Assembly: GCA_029448655.1 (NCBI GenBank)
Contig: JACCLO010000002.1
Span: forward strand, 2,418,001 to 2,482,000
Direction of reading: 5' to 3'
Source: Wolfiporia cocos
Taxonomy: Eukaryota; Basidiomycota; Agaricomycetes; Polyporales; Phaeolaceae
DNA: 64,000 nucleotides
The position numbers were made by a program, and so were the translations under genes. The notes under the pieces are model-generated. The model ran no database searches. It worked only from the letters and a program-made list of their open reading frames with translations, and was not told the DNA's origin. Of this stretch, positions 45,434-56,767 are shown piece after piece (the stretch's first letter is position 1; every line of letters begins with the position of its first letter).

Positions 45434-46214
45434 ATGGCCACTTTCTCCTCGACCCCCATCGTCATTGACGGCAAGGGCCATCTCCTTGGTCGCCTTGCTT
45501 CGATTATCTCGAAGCAAATCCTCAGCGGCCAGAAGATTGTCGTCGTCCGGTGCGAGGAGATCAACATCTCGGGCAGCTTCTTCCGCAACAAGGTCCTTTC
45601 GAGTTAACGCGTTCGCCTGCTTCGCGCTTATACATTGCTGGGTTGCTTGCAGCTGCGGTACCACAACTTCCTGCACAAGCGCCACATTGTGAACCCCAAG
45701 AAGTCTGGTCCGTTCCACTTCCGCGCTCCCTCGAAGATCCTGTACCGGGCCATCCGCGGCATGGTCCCGCACAAGACTGCCCGCGGTGCGGCAGCTCTTG
45801 AGCGTCTCAAGCTCTTCGAGGGTGTCCCCCCTCCCTATGACCGCAAGAAGCGGATGGTTGTGCCCGAGGCCCTACGGGTTTTGCGGTTGAAGCCTGGCCG
45901 GAAGTATTGTACCGTGAAGGTCAGTTGAATCAAGCTATTGGGCGGGTTGGGGCTCATATAGCGCTGCAATGCGCTTCTGCAGCGTCTGTCCCACGAGGTC
46001 GGCTGGGGCTACAAGGACGTTGTTGACCGCTTGGAGGAGAAGCGGAAGATCAAGGCTCAGGCCTTCCACGAGCGCAAGGTAAGCACTCTCATTCATCGTT
46101 AACAAGGCGCTCCCCCTTGACCCCATATTCAAGCTCGCAGCGATCAAGCTGCGCCAAAAAGCCATCGCAGACAACGCACAATCTTTCGAGCAGCTCACGC
46201 AGCTCGGCTACTAG
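45434..46214 (+). CDS. rpl13a: 60S ribosomal protein uL13 (L13a; yeast RPL16)
   Basis: Exons 45434-45592, 45653-45919, 45983-46078, 46134-46214; 200 residues, the normal eukaryotic length. [20 protein letters not shown] opens the conserved core; [19 protein letters not shown] and [20 protein letters not shown] are signature segments, followed by [20 protein letters not shown]. The C-terminal helix ([19 protein letters not shown]) and the end QLTQLGY match fungal L13a. Introns are 60, 63 and 55 bp, too short to host box C/D snoRNAs as the vertebrate gene does. Confidence 0.97.
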
Positions 46215-46719
46215 ACGGTTTAGTTACATGGCCTCTTGCGCACGCTTTTTGCGCTCCACTATGACCCGATGCCACGAGATTCTCCATGTAACCTCATACT
46301 GTCCCTTATGTCCGACCTGTAAGGGTGCTATGCGGGGGCATCGCCTAAATATGATACTACCCTTGCCGAGATGGACGATGGGGATCCTTTCGGTTCTGTA
46401 TAATAGGTGTTTGAGCACGACTGTAATGGTGCGACCAAGGATCACAGGTTTGGACTGTCTGAAGCTCGAATATCGCTTAGATTTCTTCATTCCCCGGGGG
46501 TCTGCAGCACGCGTCCTCACCAGACTCCCGTTTAGTCATGCCGGCGGGCGGAGACTGTCGGAGATGAAAACGCGAATTAGACTTGGTCATATCTCGTGCG
46601 CGGGCGCTGTAGGTTCTCGGCCCTTAGGTCTACCGACACGACCATTTCTCTCTCCCCAGACTCCCCTCTCTCCTCCTTCCCTCCTCCCTTCCCGCTTATT
46701 CCTCCCCTTAAACTTGACA
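46215..46719. other. intergenic, uL13 to KH protein
   Basis: 505 bp in tandem; the last ~70 bp before the KH gene are a long C/T tract (CTCTCTCCTCCTTCCCTCC type), probably core promoter. Confidence 0.5.
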
Positions 46720-47799
46720 ATGCCGTCCGACTCCCCTGCCCCTCGTGAGAGCAATCCGCCATTCTTGATCTGAGTATATGCTGATTTATAATTTTTTAGA
46801 ATCTCCCCCTCAGTCGCGCTCCCCCTCACCTTCAGGAACCGAAGTGTTGACCCTCCGTGCCCTTGTTAGCACAAAGGATGCCGGTGTTATCATTGGCAAG
46901 GGTGGCAAGAACGTCGCCGACCTGAGGGATCACACTGGTGTCAAAGCCGGCGTCAGTAAAGTGGTCGCGGGCGTGCACGAGCGCGTCCTGACCGTCAGCG
47001 GATCCGTGGAGGGAGTAGCGAGGGTGCGCTTCTTTGCTTTACGATGATATGGTCTGGCGTACTGATCTATGATCAGGCATACGCTCTTATCGTTGCGCAG
47101 CTCGTCGCTGCGAATCCCTCGTCCCCGATCACCAACTCCCCGTCGCCTAACACTTCCATCCGTCTACTTATCTCACATAACCTCATGGGTAGTGTCATTG
47201 GCCGTAACGGGCTGAAGATCAAGGCGATCCAGGACTCTTCGGGGGCACGGATGGTGGCTTCGAAGGATATGTTGCCTCAATCCACGGAGCGGATTGTTGA
47301 GGTGCAGGGCTCCTCCGAGTCCATCGGTCGTGCTATCGAAGAGATTGGTCGCTGTCTGCTAGAGGACTGGGAACGAGGCCAGGGCACCGTGCTCTTCTAT
47401 CCCGGGAACGGGGACGACAGGTCAGGACGACGGTCCTCCAATGCCGGGCGGCGATACAACGGTGATTCTGCGAGCGTCCGGAAAACATCGCCTTCACCAA
47501 ACTCGCCGACACAGCAGCCAACAAACCTCCGCACCCAGAACATTTCCATTCCATCGGATATGGTGGGTTGCATAATCGGTCGGAATGGCACGAAAATTAC
47601 GGAGATTCGGCGCCTTTCCGGATCCAAGATCTCCATTGCTAAAGAACCCCATGACGAGACGGGCGAGCGCATGTTTACCATTGTAGGCACACCCGAGGCG
47701 AATGAGAAGGCTCTCTTCCTGCTATACAACCAACTCGAAAGCGAGAAGGAGAGGCGCGTAGGGAGGGACCAGCAACAGCAGGACGAGATGCAAGACTGA
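46720..47799 (+). CDS. triple-KH-domain RNA-binding protein (PBP2/Rnc1-like)
   Basis: Exons 46720-46744, 46800-47023, 47077-47799; 323 residues. Three KH domains with intact GxxG loops: GVIIGKGGKNV, GSVIGRNGLKI and GCIIGRNGTKI. Domains 1 and 2 are adjacent; a Ser/Pro/Arg-rich linker (~60 residues) precedes domain 3, and the tail is Gln/Glu-rich. This PCBP-like arrangement is shared with yeast PBP2/HEK2 and fission yeast Rnc1, which bind C/U-rich mRNA and control stability, localisation or polyadenylation. The first exon encodes eight residues plus one base; the donor GTGAGA fits and restores phase with QSPPQSRSPSPSG. Orthology to a specific yeast gene is not decided. Confidence 0.9.
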
Positions 47800-48477
47800 C
47801 GTGCATGAAACCCGAAGGCGCCCGTGTCCCTGGACGCCGGCGGCAAACGCCCTGCACGGGGTAAGACTGCGACTTCGCACACGTAAAGCCAGATGGACTC
47901 CTTGCCCGCATGCTGGATCGTCCTCACTTAATACGACCTCGCGCAGCCCATCGGCTTCAGACCGCCGCATTTGCCATACATACCGAACTTCCCGAACCGC
48001 TCTCAAATCCAACAACCCCCGAAAAAGTCTCAAGATCATCCCTCCTCTGTCGTCCTCTCTCCTCCTCGAATTCGCCTCCCAGCCCTTGTGTCCTGTCCCC
48101 CGTTCTCGCGATGTTGTCGATCTGTGGTGTGGAGGACATGCCGCCCTCTGTTGTAACTGACGCGACTTGACTGACCCAGGTGTTGCTTTGCTGTGATATT
48201 CTGTTATATTACTCGCTTGCATAGGTGCATGGCAGGGACACTAAAAGTATGCATAAATAATCATTAGCGCAGTCTGTAGTGCAAGAAAATGTTGCCACAA
48301 TGTACAATCCTCGTTCGCTGTGTTCGAATATCTCCCCGCTGCTCGCTGTTCTCCGCTCGCTTGTCCGATCAGATCTGAGATCTGACGCGTTGCGTCACTG
48401 TTACAGAGCGTTGTGTCACGGTCACGCTCGCGGTGCTCCTGAAAATATGAGGAAGCGCCGGCTGCCCGACAAAGACC
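47800..48477. other. intergenic, KH protein to NUFIP1-like gene
   Basis: 678 bp in tandem; no further gene seen. Contains a short palindromic cluster GATCAGATCTGAGATCTGA near 48367-48385. Confidence 0.45.
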
Positions 48478-50011
48478 ATGCAGCCCTACAACGCCGCCTC
48501 TGCTGCAGGTCCATCTCAGCCCTATCCTTCGTCCGCAGGAGCCCTAGCAGCCCATGCAGCGGCAGCGGCATTGTCAAATCCGTACTATGCCCAGAACCAC
48601 TTCTTGTACCCGCAAGCCGCACATTACGCACAGGCATACGCCCAATACCCTCCAGGAGTAACAGCAGACGGCTATACCCTATCATCCACCTACGTCCCTG
48701 GAAGAAACTACGGCCCCAATGATGGTACGCTCGCTGGGCAGCAGCAGCCGCTGCCAACACGCAGGCCGCATCAGCATGGCCAGGCGCAAGCGCATTGGTA
48801 CAGCCCGGGAACGTCGAGGTGCAGTCGTGTCGGATGCTCCTTCACAGGCTCGCAGAAGGCAGTCGAGATCCACATGATGGACCGTCATTTGATTTATCCT
48901 CCTGGCTGGGAGCATAGAAAGCGGAAGCCAGACTGGGACGCGGACCCCAGCCTCAAGGGGTGAGTGCAGTATATTCAGCGTCGTCCGTCCGTGCACTAAG
49001 TTCCTTGTCACTCTCTTCAGCAAGCCCATCCCAATCCATGGCACCAGCGCCAAACTTGACACCCCGGAGGCGATTGCAGAGTGGATCGCCGAGCGCAAGA
49101 AGAGGTTCCCGACCGCGTCGCGTGTTGAGGACAACGCCAAGAAGCTCGAAGAGGCGATTTCTCGCGGGCAGTTGCCCGTATCCGGTTCGCGTTTCCCGCA
49201 AAAACGGCGGCGGTTGGACAACGATGCGTTTGGAACGAACGTGCCATATGACCCCAGCCGACAGGAACAGGGAAGAGGGCGAGGTCGCGGCCACGGCAGG
49301 GGCCGAGGTGTGGACCGGGGCTGGCAGGGTCGAGGCGAGCGTCCCACGCAGGAACACAAACGCCCGGCTCAGTCATGGCCTTTGCCTGAAAAACCGCAGC
49401 CATCGCCATCGCATAACCTTGCTGCGGCGACCTCGACCCCGGTCCCATCTCTGACAAATCTGACACAAGGCCACGACTCCCCCGGGAAAGTATCTAATTC
49501 GGACTTGGATTCGGACTCGGATTCGGACTCAGATGGCGCACCTGAAGTAGTCTCCTCCAAAGCAGCTCCGCCAGGAATTGGCAATGCCGTCTCATTGCCT
49601 GAATCTGAGTCCGCGAATGAAGATACTGCGGATATCAGTCACGAAGTCGGACTTGCAAGCCAGGAAGTGCAACGTCGCATACAACCCGTCAGAAAGCCGC
49701 CACCGAAGCAACCCCGTAGGCTGCCACGGAACCCTTTTGCCTCTCGTCCATCCCTCCTCCGTAATGTATGTGATTTTGTTCATAAAGAGGCTGAAGCATT
49801 GCTGACATTTGCATAGCTTCTGAGTCCTGAAATACGTATGACTGTCTCCAATCTCTCGCAGGCGATACGGTTTCTGGTAGACAACAACTTTCTCGAAAAC
49901 GTTGAACTCAAACCTGGGCAAGCATCCGAGAAATTGATTGAGGTTGTCGGGTCGTCAACGTCGCCGGAAGCAGAATCTACGATGCAAGAAACCAGCGAGC
50001 GCACATCGTAG
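48478..50011 (+). CDS. NUFIP1-type snoRNP assembly factor
   Basis: Exons 48478-48959, 49021-49765, 49817-50011; 473 residues. NUFIP1 (functional counterpart of yeast Rsa1) works with HSP90-R2TP in assembling box C/D snoRNPs. The first ~100 residues are Ala/Tyr/Gln-rich. A C2H2-like finger follows, CSRVGCSFTGSQKAVEIH then DRH, leading directly into the PEP/NUFIP1 core: TPEAIAEWIAERKKRFPT and VEDNAKKLEEAISRGQLP. After that come an RGRGRGHGRGRG-type tract, an acidic SDLDSDSDSDSDGAPE run, and a C-terminal helix VSNLSQAIRFLVDNNFLEN. Length and order fit fungal NUFIP1 proteins. Confidence 0.9.
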
Positions 50012-50105
50012 TCTGTAAAACCTTTCTTTGCTCGCCTTGCCTTATACGGCGTAACGAGCGACCGGGGACACACAACAGGGGAGCTACATGTATATATAAA
50101 TATGT

Positions 50106-53100
50106 TTATCTACTGCCATCGGACACGCTCGAGTCGCTTCCACCCTCACTATCGCTGTCGCTGTCAGAGTCGCTCTCCTCGTCTTCAGGACCGGCCTCCA
50201 ATGTCCGTTGGCTTACCTCGAAGCCGATCTTCTTGAGGTCCTTCCCGATCTCTTCTGTCTTCGAGGGCGCAGTAACAACAACGGCAACCGACGAGGCGGG
50301 GTTGAATAGGGGCAGGAAGTATGTACGCAGGGCAGCCAGGACATCCTCCTTCGTGACAGCTTGGAATTTCTCAAGGAGGTCGACATTGTGGTTTTGGGAG
50401 ACTCCTTTGAACGCCTGGTTCAGGAAGGACGAGAGCGCCTACACATGTACGTGATAAATGAGGCAGAAGACGGTGAATGTCCAACAGAACTCACAGCACG
50501 ACCGGGCGTTGACACGCTTTTGGTAACACCGTAGACTATACTGCTCTTGGCAGCATCCAGCGTGGTGTCCTCCAGTGCGATCTGTCAAATCGTTAGACTG
50601 AATGTGGCTTAGAGGTGAGTATTGGCTTACAGAGCCGTCCACGAGCCCCTCGATTACCGTCTTCGCCTGCTCAAATGCCTTTATGCTGTTCGAACTCTGG
50701 AGCGAAGTCAATCGCTTTGTCGAACCGAAGTCGAGAGTCGACATACTCTGTATAGTCCGAAGCTGACGAACCCTGCTTCGAGGTCCGCACTGACGTGCGC
50801 TCCGTAGGCTAAGCCAGAACCACGGATGTACCTCTAGATAAGCTCAGTGAGTGGCCATGATGCACTTATATCTAGTTCCTAGACGTACCCAGAGATAGCT
50901 CTCAGTGGCATTGAGAACCTCAAGCGCAACCCGCAGCGCCGGGTACTTCGGGTTTGCGAAACCCTGAATACCTTTTGCCGTATGCGACACGTAAGAGCTT
51001 TCGATTGTCGGTAGGCTGACGACCAGGGCCTGTGGTTAATCAGTACGAGGGCTTAGAATATGGTCATATAATTCTCCTACCTTCTTCCGCGGGGTCTTGC
51101 CCAATGAGCTGAGCGTGTCAGCTGCAAGAGTGACTGGAAGCAACTCTGATGCCTAAAATAACCAAGCCATGCGTAAGTACCGCGAGGGTACATGGACATT
51201 ATGATGACGGACAGGCAATGCTTCGCTGAAGTACTTCCGGAAAGTGCTGCGGGGTTGTTTGATGGCCAGGATATTGCCAGCCACTGCAAAGCGCACGCCG
51301 GAAGGTCCAGTGACTTTTGGATTTATTGGTCAAGATCTCGCTCAGTTGGCAACAGAAGATGTGTCTCACTATACTGTCGTATCTCTTCAAATTCCTTGAT
51401 CACCTCTTCTGGTGATTGCTGAAGTCGTTGAGCGAGCTGGGGAATGAAATCAATCTGCGGCAAGACGCCGCCCGAGCGCGATGTCGAGCTCTCGTCGTAG
51501 AGCAGATCAGCGGAGACAGAGGATAGGACATTGTCACCATCACGCTTCATCTCGGGTAGCGCTTGTTGGATTTTGGCAATCGTAACCTGCAACCTACATG
51601 TAATGGTTATCGACACGATCAACCCTTGCTGGCCAAGTCTGGGACATACCGTTCCTTGTCGAACTCGCTGCTATAGACCAAATCCTTCAACCACGAGATT
51701 GCAGTCTCGTACTGTCCAACGTCCACTTTGATTGAAATACGCATCGTTTCGGTGAACGCATTACCGACGCCCAATGCGACCTCGTACGATACAGTGTCGC
51801 TATCGAGCTTGTTCACGACTTCTTCATGTGTCAGCCTTTCTCCAGAGCTCCTCTTTACTGGTAGCGAGAAGAACGAAGAGAGGTATGTTGACATGTGCCT
51901 ATGGCAAACAATCAGCAAACGGTGTAATTTTGAATGCCACGGCCATACGCACGGTCGAAGTTTGTGCGGAAGGCTTGCCAAGGAGAGATAAGCATTGATC
52001 GTCACGAAATCGGACTATTCCATAGGCATCAGTTGTATGTTTGAGTGTATGCGCAGTAATATGCGTACCTGAACATGATCGTATTGTATGAAGAATGGCA
52101 AAGGCTCGCCGTCACTCTCAATATGCTTCGCGAGTCCAGCATTGCCGGTCTGCTCGACGGCCCGCTTGCGATTGTGACCCTTGCCAACTTCTTGCAAACT
52201 TTGCAGGGGGATCCAAGAAATGCTCTTGACATCAGGAACCGGGAAAGAGGTTAAAACCTCCTTGGGGATCTCCTTCTCATGTTCCTTCTTTGCCTCTTCA
52301 AGCTCCTTCTCGGCTTTCGCAAGGCCATCTGATCCCAAGCGTTTCTTCTGAGCTGCAATGCGCTCCTTCTCCGCTTCCTCCAATTTGGTGGCCATGGCTC
52401 CGGAAGGCTTGCCTCGTACGACAACGCGATCGGGGGTGACATAGTATCTATGTAAAGCCTCGGTCAATTACAGTGACACAGCGTCTAAATGTTCAATATA
52501 TACGCACTTGCTGAGAATGTCGGTCCACTGTTTGCTGGTCCACTTGCGGAGTTCTGCATATTGGTTGATCTCGTCCATAGATGGCCCGAGCTCAGAGCCA
52601 TCCTCAGCACCATACAGGAAGTCCGTGATGACTGTTCCGGAGAAAGTGTCACCCTTTGACGTCTCGAGCTTACTACGAAGCTACATGGTATTTATGGTGT
52701 GAGCTAGTGCCCGTCAAGCAATATATTAATCATGATCTCACCTGACGCTCGTCCCGGTCTATGAGCATTGCCATGCGCTTCATGTCGATCCCCTCATCGA
52801 CAATCCGTTGCAGACTTGCCTTGAACTTCTCATCGAAAGTGTCGAGGTGTTCCGTCGGCACCGAGCCAATATAGACAGGCAATTCGACGTACGTCGCACG
52901 AGTATCTTCACCAAAATAGATGTACGTGCTAAGGGGATCTCGTATCAATCATTCAGGTCTTTGAGACTATACGACGTACCACAGTGGCGATTCGATCTCG
53001 ACAAACTCCTTGTTGAGTGGAGCAACCGGCGAAGAAGTCAAGTAAGTGCCGAGGATATCAAGCGCCTAGATATTAGGAGCCTACATGAAACAGATTGCTT

Positions 53101-54784
53101 ACGTAGCACGGAGGATTCGTACCTTCCGCTCCAGGAACGCATTGGGAGGTGGCCCCATGAACCCGATTTGTACCTCACCCATTGTTTCGTCTTTCTCCGG
53201 GAATTCGACGGTTTCTTTCACCGTCCGCTTGATCGGCCCTCGCTTGGCACTATCGGTTTCAAGGAACGGTCGCTTCCACCCTTGCGGTCGTGGTCCATGT
53301 TTTTGACCGTGTTCTATGAGCGACGGCTCCACTTGTGTCTGTACAACATTCAGCAGAGAAGGCGTTCCAGAGGCCAGCTTTCCGGTGACAATAAGGGAGA
53401 GGTTGTGGGGGACGTAGTATTTATGGTGGTATTCTCTGACTGTATGCGTGTGTTTGAGTCAGACAGTATCGACGAAGTTCACAAAACCCGTACTTTGTTC
53501 AACAGTCAACACTCGGAGTGCCTCCATGAGACCTCCTGTCTCGCTCCGGTACGCACTGCCGGGAGGGTTGAGAAGGCGTTGCATACTAAATATAGCCCAA
53601 TGAGTGGGATGCTTTCTAATGGCAATCTGTGATCATATACCGGAGTGCCATCAAGTCCTGCGAGGTGTTTTCCCGGCCCTGCATTTCACTATACACAACA
53701 CCTGAATCGCGGCCTTTGCCATCGATGTGGTGAACCTAAAAGTTAAATGAGGAATTATAATTGGAGTCAGGGGGAAGTTGTCTTTACCTCTGTTATAAAC
53801 CCGGCCTTAGTGAGCGTCGGGTATAGGATATGATCAACGTAGATCGGTAACAGCTGCAAGAAACCCTGTTCCCCAGCAGTGGATACGGTGTAAGCGGTGT
53901 GATCAGTGTCCGTCCACGCATTTGTGCCATTCGAGAATCCCCGATTGGCGAGATGATCAATGATGCCCTTGTACGGATACTTTTCTGATCCCATGAACAC
54001 CAAGCTGTCAAACAGGTTAATCGAGCATGTCATTCGTAATTCGAAGTACTGACTGTTCCAGAGTATGCGGACAGCCGCTATCGTCGAATACTGTTCAAAC
54101 AAGTTAATATATATGCGCACACAGCCAAGTGGCGAGGTGGTCCTGGTATTGAAAGCGAAAGCTATACACAGCACCATTCTAGTAGATCGGTCGCACATGA
54201 GAAATACTGCCTGTGCCACAATGCCACACTGTGGCATCCCAGCCTCTCAAGATATGCACAAAGTGCGCATGCCAATGGCGTATCCTATCCAAGCCCAAAG
54301 CTGACAGGTGCAAGCGATCGTATTGCTGAGGACAGACAAACCCCAGGACCACCTTTAAATTCCATGAACACGTACTTTCAGTGGCGATTACGAAATACCC
54401 GTTTACGAGCGGGGCTATTCCTCTACGGTCAATTGACCTTCCTCAACATGTGGTAATGTTAAGCTGTATCATACCGTCGTAATCCAGGTGTACAACAGAC
54501 AGGCCAGAGATTCGGCTCTTCCATTTCGACACCGTAATGTCGGCAAAGCCCAGTTTAATCCGCTTCACGAGATCGAAATTGCCAAAGCTCTCAGTAGTGC
54601 CATTCACGTGGACGCCATTGGTGTGCGAAGTCATTCTACTGCAGGACAAGTGAAACGCACGACGCAGAGGTAAAGGTTTCGGTGCGGTCAGAGGATGGGT
54701 GTAGAGAGTACGAGAGACGCCGCGGTGAAGCCTGACAGTGTGAGCGGTATTAGGCGAGCGTGTGGTGGCGATGAGACGGTACAT
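50106..54784 (-). CDS. M16-family zinc metalloprotease (YOL098C/SDD3-like)
   Basis: Twenty-one exons: 54475-54784, 54376-54414, 54054-54090, 53788-54004, 53641-53735, 53494-53585, 53123-53439, 52980-53065, 52742-52928, 52508-52680, 52069-52447, 51953-52014, 51650-51898, 51370-51593, 51213-51313, 51081-51152, 50889-51029, 50747-50833, 50631-50696, 50495-50581, 50106-50438; 1117 residues. The inverted zinc motif HxxEH is HTLEH (His125, Glu128, His129), split by an intron between its last His codon bases; VVYSEMQGRE downstream supplies the third ligand region. Size and a four-domain clamshell fit M16C peptidases such as yeast YOL098C. The first 50 residues (MYRLIATTRSPNTAHTVRLH onward) lack acids and look like a mitochondrial presequence, while Met51 (MTSHTNGVHVNG) could start a cytosolic form. 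The tail is an acidic Ser/Asp run (ESDSDSDSDSEGG). Intron 54091-54375 is unusually long (285 bp). Confidence 0.92.
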
Positions 54785-55433
54785 CCAGCAGCAGCAATCA
54801 GTGCCAGATGGCGATGTTATCCAGCCTAGCGAGACCGTAGAAACCCAAGTTTGGCAAACCTACAGGTATGCACCCGGGTGTCCAGGAAAAACGCGTACAC
54901 CGCAGTGTAAGATGGATCATACATTTCACGTGACCCATGGAATGCCGATGTTCTTTCAATCTTGATCTCGCAGTTAACTCAAGTCCTCGGGATTGTTCTC
55001 GCTTTCTGGGTCGATACACCGGTCCTCGTACGCGGCGTTGCTCTCGTCACCAAAGCCGGCAACAGCGATGCTGACAAACATGCTGTGTAAAATGCCTGTA
55101 ACAAAGCCGATCACTGTGGGCGCGGGCGCTTTACAGCGCGTTGTAGCACAGGTCGGGCAATAGCGACATCTGCTTCACGTCGGTATAAGATTTGTTTAGG
55201 TGAACTCCTAGCACCGACTAAGCGTAGTGTGATGACGCTTCAAAGAACACCCCTGTTACGCTAGGATGACATACAGATCATTGGGCTCGGTAAATTCGTA
55301 TATGAAGGGGTACAGGTTGACTCGGACTCGGAGTAGCCACCTACCCTTGATCAGCTTGCCTTACTCCTGGGCACCTCTCCGACGATTTGCGCGACATACG
55401 GCACAATTCACGCGTACTTCTTGTTATTATCGT
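54785..55433. other. divergent intergenic, M16 protease / prephenate dehydratase
   Basis: 649 bp. The only coding-like signal is the minus-strand PMP3-like fragment at 54974-55253 described separately. Confidence 0.45.
54974..55253 (-). pseudogene. possible remnant of a PMP3/UPF0057-type small membrane protein
   Basis: On the minus strand, GVFFEA (55239-55253 and just below) is followed, after a possible intron, by a frame ending TVIGFVTGILHSMFVSIAVA and an acidic tail to the stop at 54974-54976. PMP3-like proteins have GVFFExG ... DLLIN ... (L/I)GFxPGxIH. A piece reading LLPDLCYNAL, which resembles the missing middle, lies at about the right place but in another frame and is separated by just 21 nt that cannot be a normal intron. 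So either a decayed gene or coincidence. No start codon could be fixed. Confidence 0.28.
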
Positions 55434-56607
55434 ATGCTTTGTGATCTCGCTGAACCAAGTCTGCCAAAGTTGGCGTTCCTGGGACCCCTGGGTTCACATT
55501 CATATCAGGTATGCCTCTACAGGGACAGGACGTCTGCTTTACAGTGCTTATGGTCTGTTTAGTGTGCTCGTAGCGGGTTTAAGGACAGCGTGGAGTACGT
55601 TGAGAAGCCGACAATTGCAGGTAAGTTCTTCAGCTCCGAATACAACGTAAAGTTCTGAGTGCGCCTTGAGATGTCTTCGACGCTATATCTTCCGAGATTC
55701 CATTCGGATTACTGCCACAAGAAAACAGTGTATACGGCACTGTGACAGAAACATATAATCTCCTCCGGAAGCCCGAAGTCGGCAAGGACAAGTTCATCAG
55801 GGGGGAGTTGATGCTCAAGATCCGCCACTCACTTGTCGTGCGTCGCGGAGTGAAGCTCGAGGATGTGACAAGAGTACTTAGTCATGAACAGGCAAGTGAT
55901 GGGCGCGTAACGTGTACCGCATCCGTCTGATATATGCATACAGGCATTAGGCCAGTGTGCCCGCTTCCTCTCAAAAACGCTCCCGAGTGCAACACGAGTG
56001 AGGACACCATCGACGTCTGCTGCCGCACAAATGCTGCTATCCGACGACGAAGAGTCAGGGAGGAGCGCAGCCATATGCTCGGCCCTCTGCGTGACGACGT
56101 TCGACGGTCTTGAGATCCTGCAGGAGGATGTTCAGGACAGCCTCAGTAAGTCATCCTCACTCTCCAGTTGGCAGAGGGCCGACGTTGCACCCACCAGCGA
56201 ATCAGACGCGCTTCTATGTCCTCGCCAACTCTCTCCATACACCTTTGCCTTCAGGATTTCAGATCCCGCCGCCTCAGCACGCCCTCGTTCGAATTGCCCT
56301 CAAACCCAAGTCTGCCGACACCGATGCAGACTTGCCCCCGCGCAACCGTCTCGTCCATCTCGTCACGAGTACGCTCCTCACTACCTTCGGGCTTCCGACG
56401 ACGCGCATAGACCGGCGGCCATCTCTGTCTGACGAACCCTTCGAGGACGTCTATATAATTGAACTCGAAGACTGCATCGGCGCGGCGAGCTATGAATCGC
56501 CACAATCATATGCGGTCCTCGATACGAAGATATGGAAGCGGATGGCTGCGGGTGTGGAGCGCGTCGAAGCGACAGGCGGTGAGGCTTGTGTGCTCGGTGT
56601 CTGGTAG
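55434..56607 (+). CDS. pha2: prephenate dehydratase
   Basis: Exons 55434-55508, 55563-55620, 55671-55891, 55944-56145, 56198-56607; 321 residues. Converts prephenate to phenylpyruvate in phenylalanine synthesis. LAFLGPLGSHSYQ begins the catalytic domain; LLPQENSVYGTVTETYNLL is the substrate-cleft signature; the essential TRF motif is present as TNQTRFYVLAN. The final ~130 residues, including the FEDVYIIELEDCIG strand, occupy the place of the ACT regulatory domain that binds Phe. Intron 3 (55892-55943) uses a GC donor, GCAAGT, with a CATACAG acceptor; a GT alternative that preserves SHEQALGQCARFL does not exist nearby. The start ATG is the first in frame but the N terminus is the least certain part. 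Confidence 0.92.
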
Positions 56608-56767
56608 CGCAAGGCGGTATATATACGCGCATTGAAATTCTCCTGTCTACTGAGAGCAACACCTTACTGCGACTTTTTGTGGTCCTCGCAGCAGATGGTC
56701 CTCTCAGTTTCTGATATCTTACAGTCAGTCGCGGCACATGTACTAGCAATATCGGTAGGTTTCAGGT

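Noticed and set aside
45593..46133. Introns of uL13 as snoRNA hosts
   Set aside because: They are 55-63 bp, too short for box C/D snoRNAs, and no box motifs were found.
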